From Bacteroidales bacterium (lineage in GTDB: Bacteria; Bacteroidota; Bacteroidia; Bacteroidales; BM520), in contig JAEEQW010000017.1 in assembly GCA_016285515.1 (NCBI GenBank), positions 1 through 51,347 of the forward strand: DNA of 51,347 bases, in the 5' to 3' direction. Both the position numbers and the translations under genes were made by a program. Below the pieces are notes generated by a model. It searched no databases, was not told the origin of the DNA, and was given only the letters and a program-made list of their open reading frames with translations. This document shows, in pieces, positions 35,590-45,110 of the stretch. The number at the start of each line of letters is the position of its first letter. Positions within the stretch are counted from its first letter, which is position 1.

Positions 35590-38235
35590 ATGATATATCC
35601 GAACTCGTTTGAACAAAAAATAGGATTTGACCACATAAGACAACAGATCACCAGTCTGTGCATAACTTCAGGAGGCAGGAAGATTGTTAATTACATGTCA
35701 TTTTCAGATGACTGCATTGACATTGAAAGAATGCTGTCGGAAACAGAAGAAATGAGACTGCTGTTACTTTCCCGTTCCGAATTTCATTTCAATGAATTTC
35801 CGGAATGCATTCATGACATTGTAAGAATAAGTGAAGAAGGTTCTATAATTGAGCAGCATACTCTTGCCGACCTGAAAATGGAAATGATGGTTTTCCAGGA
35901 CTGCATAAAGTTCTTCAATGCCAACAGGACAGATTTTCCACTACTTTACAGTCTTTGGAGCCATGACCTTGACACGCATGCAATAATACAACAGATAATC
36001 AGAATCATCGATGATGCAGGAGAAATACGCAGCAATGCCTCCGACAAATTGTTTGAGATACGTCAACAGATTGTCCGTGAGCAAAAACGTGCCGAAAAAC
36101 AGATTGCCATAATCATGAAATCGGCGAAGGCTTCCGGTATCGTCAAGGAAAACAGCGAGATAAGCATCCGTGACGGACGTGCAGTCATACCAATACCTGC
36201 AGCAAACAAACGCATGATGCGCGGTTTCATCCACGATTCATCTTCAACCGGTCAAACCCTTTATGTCGAACCTGATGAGATATTCGAAATCAACAACAAC
36301 ATCCGCGAACTTGAAAGTGAAGAAAAACAGGAAATTGTAAGTATTCTGCGTGATTTTACAATCTTGCTGCGCCCTGAAATCCCATCTATAATCAACATGG
36401 ACAACTACCTGTCGTACATTGATTTTCTGCGTGCCAAGGCCAATTATGCACTTTCAGTCTCCGCCTTCAAGCCCATACTGAGCAACATACCTTGCATTCA
36501 TTTAATCAGGGCACAACACCCTATTCTGCTTCAGTCACTCCAACGCCAAAACCGCCAAATAGTACCTTTGAACATACAGCTTGATGAAAAGAACAGAATA
36601 CTTGTGATTTCAGGACCTAATGCCGGCGGCAAATCCATCGCGCTCAAAACCGTGGCATTGCTCCAATATATGCTGCAATGCGGATTGCTCGTCCCTGCCA
36701 ATGAGAATTCCGAGATGGGCATCTTCAGAAACATCTTCATCGACATAGGCGATGAACAATCCATTGAGAATGACCTGAGCACATACACATCTCATCTCAA
36801 CAACATGAAATTCTTCATCGAAAATGCTGACCATTCCACACTGATACTAATCGATGAAATCGGAAGCGGAACCGAGCCTCAACTTGGCGGCGCCATTGCC
36901 GAAGCTACTCTCGAACAACTATGCGAACTCGGTGCAAAAGGTGTCGTAACAACCCACTATGCCAGCATCAAGCAACTTGCCAGCAAAAAGGAAGGTCTCT
37001 TCAACGGTGCAATGCTGTTCGACAAGAAAGAAATCAAACCGCTGTTTCAACTGGCAATCGGAAGACCAGGCAGTTCATACACTTTTGAAATCGCACGCCG
37101 TGTAGGATTTCCTTCGGAACTGCTCGACAAAGCCGCAGCAAAATCGGAAGCTTCGGCACAAGCAAACTACGACCAGATGCTCGAAGAACTCGAAATAGAA
37201 AAGCAACAGATTGAAAAAGAAAAAGAGGAACTGCGAGTTGCCGATGATTTCCTGAAGGAAATAATCGACAAATACACCAAACAGCTGAAGCAACTCGACG
37301 AGTCGAAAAAAGACATAATCAAAAAAGCCAAGGCAGAGGCTTCAGATATAATTAACAACTCCAACCGACTCATTGAGAACACAATACGCGAAATCAAAGA
37401 AGCTCAGGCTGAAAAGGAAAAGACCAGAAGAATCAGGGAAAAATTTGAAAAGCAACAAAAAGAAGCCCTGACTGATGCAAATGAGACAGAAAATGTCGGC
37501 GACAGCCCTATTCCCATCCAGCAAAACGTAAAAATCCCCAACAAGATTCGCAAAAAACTATCTGAAATCAACAAGACCGAAAGGGAAAAACAGCTGCTTA
37601 AAGATGACAAAATCAAGGAAATAGCTCAGGATACATCAATTGCCGACAGGAACAGGAAATTCGAAAAAATGAAAAATGATTTTCCAGATAAAGCCAAATT
37701 ATCTTCGCAAAAGACGACAGGACAAAAAGACACATTTGAAGTCGGTAGTCTCGTCACCGCCTACAGTTCCGAAACAGTCGGAGAAATCGTGGAAATAAAG
37801 GGGAATGAAGCGAAAGTCATGTTCGACAATCTCGCCATGTCGGTCAAGCTCGAAGACCTGCATCTTCACCAAGGGGCAAAGCCGGTACACAGAAGCAACA
37901 ACAATAATTTCAATTCGTTTGTCCAGGAGCTCAATGAAAAAGCCTATACTTTCACCACAACCATCGATGTCAGGGGATTGCGTGCCGATGAGGCATTGTA
38001 CGAAATCGAACACTATATGGATGATGTGATAATGTTAAGCATCCGCAGTTTCAGCATATTGCACGGACGTGGAAACGGCGTGCTCCGCAAACTGATACGC
38101 GACTATCTGTCCAAGATTCCAGATGTTGCCTATTTCAAAGATGCGTCAATCCAAAATGGCGGTGACGGCATCACCGAAGTGAGGATGAAATTCAACGAAG
38201 GTGAAGAGGTGGAAGCAGAAGAAACCCAGAATTAA
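35590..38235 (+). CDS. mutS2: MutS2 endonuclease / recombination suppressor
   Basis: 881 residues. There is no MutS N-terminal mismatch-binding domain. The core clamp region leads to a Walker A GPNAGGKS (342-349), the Walker B LILIDEIGSGTEP and the TTHYASIKQLA signature. A long charged coiled coil (about 530-690) follows, and then a C-terminal Smr nuclease domain (TTIDVRGLRADEALYE and LHGRGNGVLRKLI, about 795-865). MutS2 splits collided ribosomes or suppresses homologous recombination depending on species; which applies here is unknown. It overlaps the convergent YgiQ gene by 4 bases. Confidence 0.94.
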   Translation: MIYPNSFEQKIGFDHIRQQITSLCITSGGRKIVNYMSFSDDCIDIERMLSETEEMRLLLLSRSEFHFNEFPECIHDIVRISEEGSIIEQHTLADLKMEMMVFQDCIKFFNANRTDFPLLYSLWSHDLDTHAIIQQIIRIIDDAGEIRSNASDKLFEIRQQIVREQKRAEKQIAIIMKSAKASGIVKENSEISIRDGRAVIPIPAANKRMMRGFIHDSSSTGQTLYVEPDEIFEINNNIRELESEEKQEIVSILRDFTILLRPEIPSIINMDNYLSYIDFLRAKANYALSVSAFKPILSNIPCIHLIRAQHPILLQSLQRQNRQIVPLNIQLDEKNRILVISGPNAGGKSIALKTVALLQYMLQCGLLVPANENSEMGIFRNIFIDIGDEQSIENDLSTYTSHLNNMKFFIENADHSTLILIDEIGSGTEPQLGGAIAEATLEQLCELGAKGVVTTHYASIKQLASKKEGLFNGAMLFDKKEIKPLFQLAIGRPGSSYTFEIARRVGFPSELLDKAAAKSEASAQANYDQMLEELEIEKQQIEKEKEELRVADDFLKEIIDKYTKQLKQLDESKKDIIKKAKAEASDIINNSNRLIENTIREIKEAQAEKEKTRRIREKFEKQQKEALTDANETENVGDSPIPIQQNVKIPNKIRKKLSEINKTEREKQLLKDDKIKEIAQDTSIADRNRKFEKMKNDFPDKAKLSSQKTTGQKDTFEVGSLVTAYSSETVGEIVEIKGNEAKVMFDNLAMSVKLEDLHLHQGAKPVHRSNNNNFNSFVQELNEKAYTFTTTIDVRGLRADEALYEIEHYMDDVIMLSIRSFSILHGRGNGVLRKLIRDYLSKIPDVAYFKDASIQNGGDGITEVRMKFNEGEEVEAEETQN

Positions 38236-40070
38236 TTCGAGTACAACAACTTGATATACTTATCATTACCTGTACGACGCAGAATGTCAATGATGGCTTT
38301 GCGGTTCTCGGGGAGATACCAGAAGAGAAACAGACGCTGCACATCCTTGTCCTCTATTCTCTTCGCCGAAAATACCTTCTCACCGGTCATAGGATTGATG
38401 CCGGTATAATACATGGTTGTTGCAAGTGTCATCGGAGTCGGCGTGAAACTTTGAACCTGTTCAGGCTTGTAGTTGATTTTTTTGGTTTCAACGGCAAGCT
38501 GTGCCATATCTGCCACATTGCAGCCCGGATGTGAGGAGATGAAATAAGGAATCAACTGATAATTCTTTTGGTGTTTCTTACACACTTTGTCGAAGAATGC
38601 CTTGAACTTGTAGAAACACGTAAATGCTGGCTTACGCATTAGTTTGAGCACATCAGGCGAACAATGTTCAGGGGCAACCTTAAGTCTGCCACCAGTATGC
38701 TTGACTATTATTTCCTCGGCATATCTCAAGGTACTGTACTGCACAGCCTTCGACTGGTCGTGAGGGAAAAACATATCATAGCGGATTCCGCTACCGATGA
38801 AAATATTCTTTACATTTCTGACCTTTGCCACCGAATTGTAAATATTAAGCGCAGGCGCATGGTCGAAATTAAGATTGTTGCATATTTCAGGATAAATGCA
38901 GCTATGACGTGCACATTTCTTACACAGTTCCTGATTGTTGCCGTGCATCATGTACATATTAGCCGACGGTCCTCCCAAGTCTGAAATTGTACCGCCAAAA
39001 TCAGGCATAGATGCCACCTTTTCAGCTTCCTTCAAAATAGATTTCTTGGACCTGCTGACAATGAACTTCCCCTGATGCATGGAAATGGTGCAGAAACTGC
39101 AACCGCCAAAACAACCTCTGTGAATATTAATGGAATTGTGAATCATATTATAGGCAGGTATTTCCCCCTTCTTAGCGTATTTAGGATGCGGCAGCCTTGT
39201 AAACGGCAACTCATATACCGCATCAAGTTCTTCAGTTGTCATTGGAGGGTTTGTCGGATTGACAATCATATACTTATCATCAACTTCCTCTATCAACACT
39301 TTAGGGAAAAACTTGTTGGATTCTGTTTCAATGATTCTGAAATTCTCGGCATAATCCTTCTTGCTTACAGAAACCGCCTTGTTCGAATTCAGCATGATAA
39401 ACTCGTCCTTATCAAGATTGTCAATATTATCCGAAAGATAGCCAATCTGGTTGATACCACTGAGCAGACTATGATACACACTGTTCTTAAGAAGTGCCTC
39501 ACTACCGTAGTTGATTGCATGATTCACCAAGTCAGTAATGGGTTTTTCGCCCATTCCATATACGAGTATATCCGCACCGCTTTCAACGAGAATAGGTTTC
39601 ATAAGTTTGTCAGACCAATAGTCGTAATGTGTGAAACGTCGCATTGACGCTTCAATTCCGCCGAGGATAACAGGCACATCGGGATAGAGCTTTTTCAATA
39701 TTTTCGAATAGACTATAGAAGCATAGTCAGGGCGGGCACCCGGACGACCTCCTGGGGTGTATGCATCATCAGAACGCAAACGTTTGTTGGCAGTATAACG
39801 GTTAATCATAGAATCCATAGTACCAGCCGAAACACCGAAAAACAAACGGGGTCTGCCGAATTTTTTAAAATCGCGCAAATCGTCCTGCCAATTGGGCTGC
39901 GGTACTATCGCCACCCTGCAGCCAAGATTCTCTACGACACGCGCTAACACGGCAGTACCGAAGGATGGATGGTCAATATACGCATCTCCCGATATGAAAA
40001 CAACATCAACATAATCCCAACCCAAAGCCTCAGCTTCCTTTTTGGTAATAGGCAGAAATTTCAGGTCCAT
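38232..40070 (-). CDS. ygiQ: YgiQ-family radical SAM protein
   Basis: 612 residues. The N-terminal YgiQ domain starts LPITKKEAEALGWDYVDVV, with LFFGVSAGTMDSMIN and a SPGGRPG-like YTPGGRPGARPD. The radical SAM cluster motif is Cys320-x3-Cys324-x2-Cys327 (HRGCFGGCSFC). The C-terminal part has LKVAPEHCSPDVLKLMRKP and QVQSFTPTPMTLATTMYYTG. It is a cytoplasmic, SAM-cleaving enzyme of unknown substrate, conserved across bacteria. It lies 9 bases after the M20 amidohydrolase and closes the minus-strand run. Confidence 0.92.
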   Translation of the reverse strand: MDLKFLPITKKEAEALGWDYVDVVFISGDAYIDHPSFGTAVLARVVENLGCRVAIVPQPNWQDDLRDFKKFGRPRLFFGVSAGTMDSMINRYTANKRLRSDDAYTPGGRPGARPDYASIVYSKILKKLYPDVPVILGGIEASMRRFTHYDYWSDKLMKPILVESGADILVYGMGEKPITDLVNHAINYGSEALLKNSVYHSLLSGINQIGYLSDNIDNLDKDEFIMLNSNKAVSVSKKDYAENFRIIETESNKFFPKVLIEEVDDKYMIVNPTNPPMTTEELDAVYELPFTRLPHPKYAKKGEIPAYNMIHNSINIHRGCFGGCSFCTISMHQGKFIVSRSKKSILKEAEKVASMPDFGGTISDLGGPSANMYMMHGNNQELCKKCARHSCIYPEICNNLNFDHAPALNIYNSVAKVRNVKNIFIGSGIRYDMFFPHDQSKAVQYSTLRYAEEIIVKHTGGRLKVAPEHCSPDVLKLMRKPAFTCFYKFKAFFDKVCKKHQKNYQLIPYFISSHPGCNVADMAQLAVETKKINYKPEQVQSFTPTPMTLATTMYYTGINPMTGEKVFSAKRIEDKDVQRLFLFWYLPENRKAIIDILRRTGNDKYIKLLYSN

Positions 40071-40079
40071 ACTTGAACA

Positions 40080-41252
40080 CTAATAATAAAAACAGATATT
40101 CGACAACAGTTCAATTCCTGTTTTCATGCATTCCTCGTTAGGATTGAAAGACGGAGAATGGAGTTTTCCACTTCCGTAAGACCCGCAGCCAAGTCGAATC
40201 ATACAGGAAGGAATTATATTGGAATAATAAGCAAAGTCATCGGATGTCATACGTCTTGGAATAGATACAATATCCTGAGAATCAAGCATCATGGAAGAAA
40301 TAGTCTTCACTTTCTCCACCACACCGTGATTGTTGAACAATGTGGGATAACCATCAATTATGTTCAATTCAATGACACAATTATATTGCGACTGCAGTTC
40401 GTCTGCAATTTCCTGGATTTTGGTCTTTATAAAAGTTCTGTCACCGTCGTTGAATGTGCGGATAGTACCCTGCATTGTAACATAGTCAGGGGTAATATTG
40501 GTTGCACCGTCTGCAATGAAATCTCCGATTACTGCGACATGAGGATTACCGGATAGTTCCATATCGCTTAATTCCTTGATTTTAAGCACTAATCGTGAAG
40601 CCACTATTATAGGGTCAATGTTATGTTCGGCAATTGCAGCATGACCGCCTTTGCCGATGACCTTCAAGTGCATCTCATCGCTGGAAGCCATAAAAGGTCC
40701 GTCAAATATTCCGATTTGACCTGTTTTAAGTTCAGGCGACAGATGTAATGCAAAAGCAGCCATCGGGTTAATCCCGTTTAAAACTCCGTTGTCGATGAAA
40801 CATTTGGCACCGCCAGGCAGTACTTCTTCTGCAGGCTGGAAGAGAAATCTGATATTGAAAGCAGGGATATATCTGAAGTCAGGTGAATTGATGATGCAGG
40901 CAGTGGCAAGAAGAATGGCGGCATGCATATCATGGCCACAGGAATGCATGACACCCTCTTTGGTTGACGAATATGACAATTGTGTATTCTCATGTATCGG
41001 AAGAGCGTCAATGTCGGCACGAAACACGAGTGTAGGACGATTGGCATCAACAACAAAATCAGCAACAAATCCTGTGCTGTTACGGAATCGTGTAATCATC
41101 CATCCTTTAGGGAACTGGTTTATAAGATATTCTGTGGTCTCTTCCTCATGAAACGACAACTCCGGATAAGCATGCAGCTGTCTCCTTACCGGAACAGCAA
41201 CCTGTTCATATACATCCTTTATTGCATTTTTCAATTCTATATTGTCAATCAT
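40080..41252 (-). CDS. M20-family amidohydrolase
   Basis: About 390 residues. The M20D amidohydrolase pattern is RRQLHAYPELSFHEEETTEYL, LVFRADIDALPIHE, MHSCGHDMHAAILLA (metal ligands) and FLFQPAEEVLPGGAKCFID, then GKGGHAAIAEHNIDPI of the dimerisation domain. Such enzymes hydrolyse N-acyl-L-amino acids, hippurate or acetyl-diaminopimelate; the exact substrate is not clear. ATG 41252 is chosen over GTG 41258 because a full Shine-Dalgarno AGGAGGT ends five bases before it. That site overlaps the stop of the upstream lipoprotein gene, so the two are coupled. Confidence 0.9.
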   Translation of the reverse strand: MIDNIELKNAIKDVYEQVAVPVRRQLHAYPELSFHEEETTEYLINQFPKGWMITRFRNSTGFVADFVVDANRPTLVFRADIDALPIHENTQLSYSSTKEGVMHSCGHDMHAAILLATACIINSPDFRYIPAFNIRFLFQPAEEVLPGGAKCFIDNGVLNGINPMAAFALHLSPELKTGQIGIFDGPFMASSDEMHLKVIGKGGHAAIAEHNIDPIIVASRLVLKIKELSDMELSGNPHVAVIGDFIADGATNITPDYVTMQGTIRTFNDGDRTFIKTKIQEIADELQSQYNCVIELNIIDGYPTLFNNHGVVEKVKTISSMMLDSQDIVSIPRRMTSDDFAYYSNIIPSCMIRLGCGSYGSGKLHSPSFNPNEECMKTGIELLSNICFYY

Positions 41253-41256
41253 TTTC

Positions 41257-41263
41257 ACCTCCT
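41257..41263 (-). promoter_or_regulatory. Strong Shine-Dalgarno AGGAGGT before the M20 amidohydrolase
   Basis: On minus, TATTAGGAGGTGAAAATG places AGGAGG five bases before ATG 41252. It includes the TAG stop of the upstream gene. Strong Shine-Dalgarno sites are rare in Bacteroidetes and decide the start here. Confidence 0.8.
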
Positions 41264-41756
41264 AATATATTTTCTGCCTTGTAACTATTTCAATTTTATT
41301 GCTTTCATTCAACGCATGATCCTTAATACTGACAATGTATTTCACAGTGTCAACATCATTAAATCTGTTGATGCCGACAGTATCGTAAATTGTTCCGGAA
41401 ATGGCTTTGTCATTGCCTTCCGGTGTAAGCACAGGTATTCTTCCGTTAAAATTGACTGTGTCACCGCTATCATTGATATAACTTTTCCATTGTCCATCGT
41501 GCATTTCAAAATATTCAATAAACAAATTATAATCATACGGGTACTCAGTCTCGGTATCATCCAAGCCTATGTCGCCGTCACCGTCAGTGAATGAGAAAAC
41601 TATGACTCCTTTTTGCGGGATTGAATCCTTATCTATAAGCAACTGATACTCAACAAATTCAATCTGCGGCTCATCGGGATATTCAGGCCATTGATGACAC
41701 CCGGCAAGCAAAAGAAGCATGATTACAGTCAATGATGTTGTCTTTAAACTCTTCAT
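41262..41756 (-). CDS. Small lipoprotein of unknown function
   Basis: 164 residues with a good lipobox (MLLLLAGC, Cys about 19), then a beta-rich body with FSFTDGDGDIGLDDTE, a motif often seen in Bacteroidetes envelope lipoproteins with calcium-binding-like Asp/Gly loops, and a final SIKDHALNESNKIEIVT strand. I recognise no named family. It sits between the M1 aminopeptidase (26-base gap) and the M20 amidohydrolase (coupled), so a role in peptide use at the envelope is possible but unproven. A GAGGAG sequence (41765-41770) lies eight bases before its ATG. Confidence 0.75.
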   Translation of the reverse strand: MKSLKTTSLTVIMLLLLAGCHQWPEYPDEPQIEFVEYQLLIDKDSIPQKGVIVFSFTDGDGDIGLDDTETEYPYDYNLFIEYFEMHDGQWKSYINDSGDTVNFNGRIPVLTPEGNDKAISGTIYDTVGINRFNDVDTVKYIVSIKDHALNESNKIEIVTRQKIY

Positions 41757-41764
41757 ATAGTTTT

Positions 41765-41770
41765 CTCCTC
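41765..41770 (-). promoter_or_regulatory. Shine-Dalgarno-like GAGGAG before the small lipoprotein
   Basis: GAGGAG lies on minus eight bases before ATG 41756. It is the second purine-rich ribosome site in this operon. Confidence 0.6.
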
Positions 41771-41782
41771 TTTCCTTTCCAA

Positions 41783-44110
41783 CTATTCCGGATTTCCGGT
41801 ATAAATAATTTTGGATGTTGACCTACGCCCATCAGTATACAACATAACAAGCTGATAGACAGCGCTATTCTTTGACGATGGTGTCCACGAATATCTTGTA
41901 ATATCCTGACTGACCGAAATTTTATCCACCAATTTTCCGGACATGTCGAATATCATAAGCGTACCCTCACCTTCCACACTGATATTGAAGGCATAGTTGG
42001 ACGGATTAGGATAAACGCTGATTTTAGCCTCAAAATTTCTGATGCCGTAGTGTGTGGAATCCTCAACAGCAAAAGCATATTCGCCCGACTGCAAACCATC
42101 TACTATAAGGTCTCCTACAGTATATGAACCATTCTGGGTCGTTGGAACAATATGCCATTTCTCAGTAGGTTTGGAACGGTACATCAACAACGGATAATTG
42201 GTTCCGTCAAGCAGGTCACTGTCGTTCGATGCCATAGCATAATTGAAGAAACCCTTTGCTTCATTGTTTTCTCCGAAATTGATGACGTCAACTTTCCAAT
42301 GGTGCACACTTGAAAGTCGGTAGCCGCTGAGTGTGTCATCGTTCGGTGCCACAAGATAATGGGTTGTATGACAATAAATTGAATCTGAAACATTGTCAAC
42401 ATATATCTTGAAATTAGTATTCTTGAAATTGGTCTGTCCGGTTTTTGTCAACACCTTATATCCATCGAACTTTGCATCATACGACCTATGGAAATAGTCA
42501 ACATATACAGCAACCGGCTCGAAACCGAGAGCGAAAGTATTGCTTCCTTTGAAGTCTTTAAAACTCATTCTGTATTCCTCAGTATTCAGATTTTTGTCCA
42601 TAAAAACAATATTCACCCTATTGTCTTCCGTGTACTGGGTTCTATGATGGAGTTTCTGTTCCACATAAACGGTGGCAAAATATCCACCTCCAAACGGTTC
42701 CACGATGCAAGAGTCTATCACGTAAGCCGATGCACCTGGCTGGAACACGAAATTGTTGAAACAACTTGTCAGGTTCACTCCTGAAGCCTCAGATAGTTCT
42801 CTGCACAAATCATAAGATGTCATGAAAGAATATTTATTTTTGGCAAGCATTGCAGCAACAGCAGGGAAAAACACGTCATCGCCGAGATAGTCACGCAAAG
42901 CCTGAACCACCATGGCTCCCTTGTCGTATGCACTTACGCCGTAGGTATTCGTCTGAGGAATATTGTTGATGGCGTAATAGTCTCCATCCTGTGAACTCGT
43001 ATGAGCTTTCATCAAAGCATTAAATCTATAGTTGTCAAGTTCTTCCACAAATTTTTTTCTTCCATAGAGTTCCTCCATGTAGTAAATCTGCGCAAACGAC
43101 GCCCAACCTTCATTTATCCACATGTCCTCAGCACTGGCACAAGTGACGAGATTGCCGAACCACGAATGAAACAGTTCGTGTGCATACAGCGATTCGGAAG
43201 ACAGGTCATTTGTGAAAGCTGAATTAGGAAAGCTGATATTGTTCTGATGTTCCATAGCGCCGAGTGAAGTGCCGGTATATCCTATTCTTTCGAAATAATA
43301 AGGTCCGAATTTTTCCTCAAAAAATGCAGCAATTCTATGGATATTCTGAAACATCACTGCAATTTTGGCCGTATCGACCGCTCTCACGTAATAAGTGATT
43401 GGAATATCGCGGTTCTGCAGGTCGGAATGGTACGTATCCTCAACAAGTTCATACGGACCGACTGCGAAACTTGCATTATATGCGACAAGAGGCAATTCAG
43501 TCGCCCAATGATAGGTGAATGTTCCGTTGTCGTTTTCAGTAACATCTTTCAACAGGCCACCACACACACCCTTACAACCTTCCGGGACAGTGATATAATA
43601 TTCGAAGGCCGCCTTATCACTAAACTTATCGATACACGGGAACCAGCTTCTCGCAAGATTATGGGGAATCGAATACAGGCCAACACCAAGATTATAGACA
43701 TAATTTCCGCTCCAGTGAACGCCTCCCCAATCCTCGTGGTAAGGCTGACCATGATACATGGTTGTAATCTCGAAATCCTGTCCTGCAGCTATGCCTTCCG
43801 GAAGAGTGATAATGACAGACGAATCGGTCTGATTAAAATCAGCCAATTCAACACCGACAAGTACTCTGTCAACAACCAAGTTGATGATATCCAATTCAAT
43901 ACCACTTGGATTGTTGACAAGCGACCTACACGTCATTTCAGTGATACCGCTCAACGTCTGATTCGTAAAATCGAAATCCGACAAACGGATAACATACTTC
44001 TGGGCATCAAAGGAATCACTTCCTGGAAGGTCCTTCAACTGTCCGTACATGATGGCCGGCACAGTCAAAGCCATGAAAGACAGCAGAATATGCAATAATA
44101 TTTTTTTCAT
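41783..44110 (-). CDS. M1-family aminopeptidase with T9SS C-terminal sorting domain
   Basis: 775 residues. Signal peptide 1-23 (LLHILLSFMALTVPAIMYG). The M1 domain has GAMEHQN (284-290, the exopeptidase motif), zinc site His311-Glu312-x2-His315 (HELFHSW) and Glu334 (NEGWASF) at the normal 18-residue spacing. The C-terminal approximately 80 residues form a type A T9SS sorting domain (SVYPNPSNYAFNISVEGEG, then LMIFDMSGKLVDKISV and YQLVMLYTDGRR). It is likely secreted by T9SS and held on the surface, where it trims peptides from N-termini. It lies 17 bases after the transketolase C gene. Confidence 0.9.
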   Translation of the reverse strand: MKKILLHILLSFMALTVPAIMYGQLKDLPGSDSFDAQKYVIRLSDFDFTNQTLSGITEMTCRSLVNNPSGIELDIINLVVDRVLVGVELADFNQTDSSVIITLPEGIAAGQDFEITTMYHGQPYHEDWGGVHWSGNYVYNLGVGLYSIPHNLARSWFPCIDKFSDKAAFEYYITVPEGCKGVCGGLLKDVTENDNGTFTYHWATELPLVAYNASFAVGPYELVEDTYHSDLQNRDIPITYYVRAVDTAKIAVMFQNIHRIAAFFEEKFGPYYFERIGYTGTSLGAMEHQNNISFPNSAFTNDLSSESLYAHELFHSWFGNLVTCASAEDMWINEGWASFAQIYYMEELYGRKKFVEELDNYRFNALMKAHTSSQDGDYYAINNIPQTNTYGVSAYDKGAMVVQALRDYLGDDVFFPAVAAMLAKNKYSFMTSYDLCRELSEASGVNLTSCFNNFVFQPGASAYVIDSCIVEPFGGGYFATVYVEQKLHHRTQYTEDNRVNIVFMDKNLNTEEYRMSFKDFKGSNTFALGFEPVAVYVDYFHRSYDAKFDGYKVLTKTGQTNFKNTNFKIYVDNVSDSIYCHTTHYLVAPNDDTLSGYRLSSVHHWKVDVINFGENNEAKGFFNYAMASNDSDLLDGTNYPLLMYRSKPTEKWHIVPTTQNGSYTVGDLIVDGLQSGEYAFAVEDSTHYGIRNFEAKISVYPNPSNYAFNISVEGEGTLMIFDMSGKLVDKISVSQDITRYSWTPSSKNSAVYQLVMLYTDGRRSTSKIIYTGNPE

Positions 44111-44127
44111 CTTAATATATTAATAAG

Positions 44128-45084
44128 TTATTTTCTGACAATAGCCTTGAGAACAGCACCCACAATTGAGTCTGAATCAAGATGATAAGCCTTCAGCAAC
44201 TCATCAGGGGTACCGCTTTGCCCCCATTCGTCCATGACAGCGACAGCCTCCATAGGAACCGGATTGTGACGGATTACAGCCTGCGCAACCGAATCGAAAA
44301 GACCGCCGTTGAGTTGATGTTCTTCAGCAGTAACAGCACAACCCGTCTTCATCACGGATTTGATAATAGCCTCAACATCAAGAGGTTTGATTGTATGGAT
44401 GTTGATGACTTCAGCCGAAATTCCGCGTTCCTCAAGTTTTTCACAGGCCACGAGAGCTTCCCATACGAGATGGCCTGTGGCGAAAATGGAGACATCCTTA
44501 CCTTCGTTGAGCAATTGAGCCTTACCTATTACAAATTCCATATCGGGAGTTGTAAACACAGGACGTTTAGGACGTCCGAAACGGAGATATGTCGGGCCGA
44601 CATGTTTGGCTGCAGCCACAGTAGCCTGTATATTCTGTTGATAATCACAAGGTACGATTACAGTCATGCCAGGCAGCATCTTCATAAGGCCGATGTCCTC
44701 TAAAGTCTGGTGTGTCGCACCATCCTCACCGAGGGTGACTCCCGCATGAGAAGCGCATATTTTCACATTTTTGTTGGAATATGCCACACATTGGCGTATC
44801 TGGTCATAGACGCGGGCTGTCGCGAAATTTGCAAATGTACCAGCAAACGGGATTTTTCCCGCTGTTGCGAGTCCGGCAGCAACATCAATCATATTTGCCT
44901 CAGCGATTCCGCATTCATAGAATCTGTCAGGAAAAGCCTTTGCAAAGGAATCCATCTTCACTGAACCTTTAAGGTCGGCTGTCAAAGCCACAACACGTTC
45001 ATCTGCCTGTCCAGCCTGAAGCAATCCAACTCCGAAACCTGAACGTGTGTCTTTATTGTCTAATATTTTATATGATTTCATCAT
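44128..45084 (-). CDS. Transketolase, C-terminal subunit
   Basis: About 318 residues covering the pyrimidine-binding and C-terminal domains of a split transketolase, with FYECGIAEANMIDVAAGLA (the catalytic Glu region), FAGTFANFATARVYDQIR, GEDGATHQTLEDIGLMK and ISAEVINIHTIKPLD. With the N-terminal subunit just upstream it forms a thiamine diphosphate enzyme of the non-oxidative pentose phosphate pathway. ATG 45084 is chosen over TTG 45087; ATG 45081 is equally possible. The 26-base gap to the N subunit indicates an operon. Confidence 0.9.
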   Translation of the reverse strand: MMKSYKILDNKDTRSGFGVGLLQAGQADERVVALTADLKGSVKMDSFAKAFPDRFYECGIAEANMIDVAAGLATAGKIPFAGTFANFATARVYDQIRQCVAYSNKNVKICASHAGVTLGEDGATHQTLEDIGLMKMLPGMTVIVPCDYQQNIQATVAAAKHVGPTYLRFGRPKRPVFTTPDMEFVIGKAQLLNEGKDVSIFATGHLVWEALVACEKLEERGISAEVINIHTIKPLDVEAIIKSVMKTGCAVTAEEHQLNGGLFDSVAQAVIRHNPVPMEAVAVMDEWGQSGTPDELLKAYHLDSDSIVGAVLKAIVRK

Positions 45085-45110
45085 CAAATAATTTAAGGTT
45101 GAACAATAGA

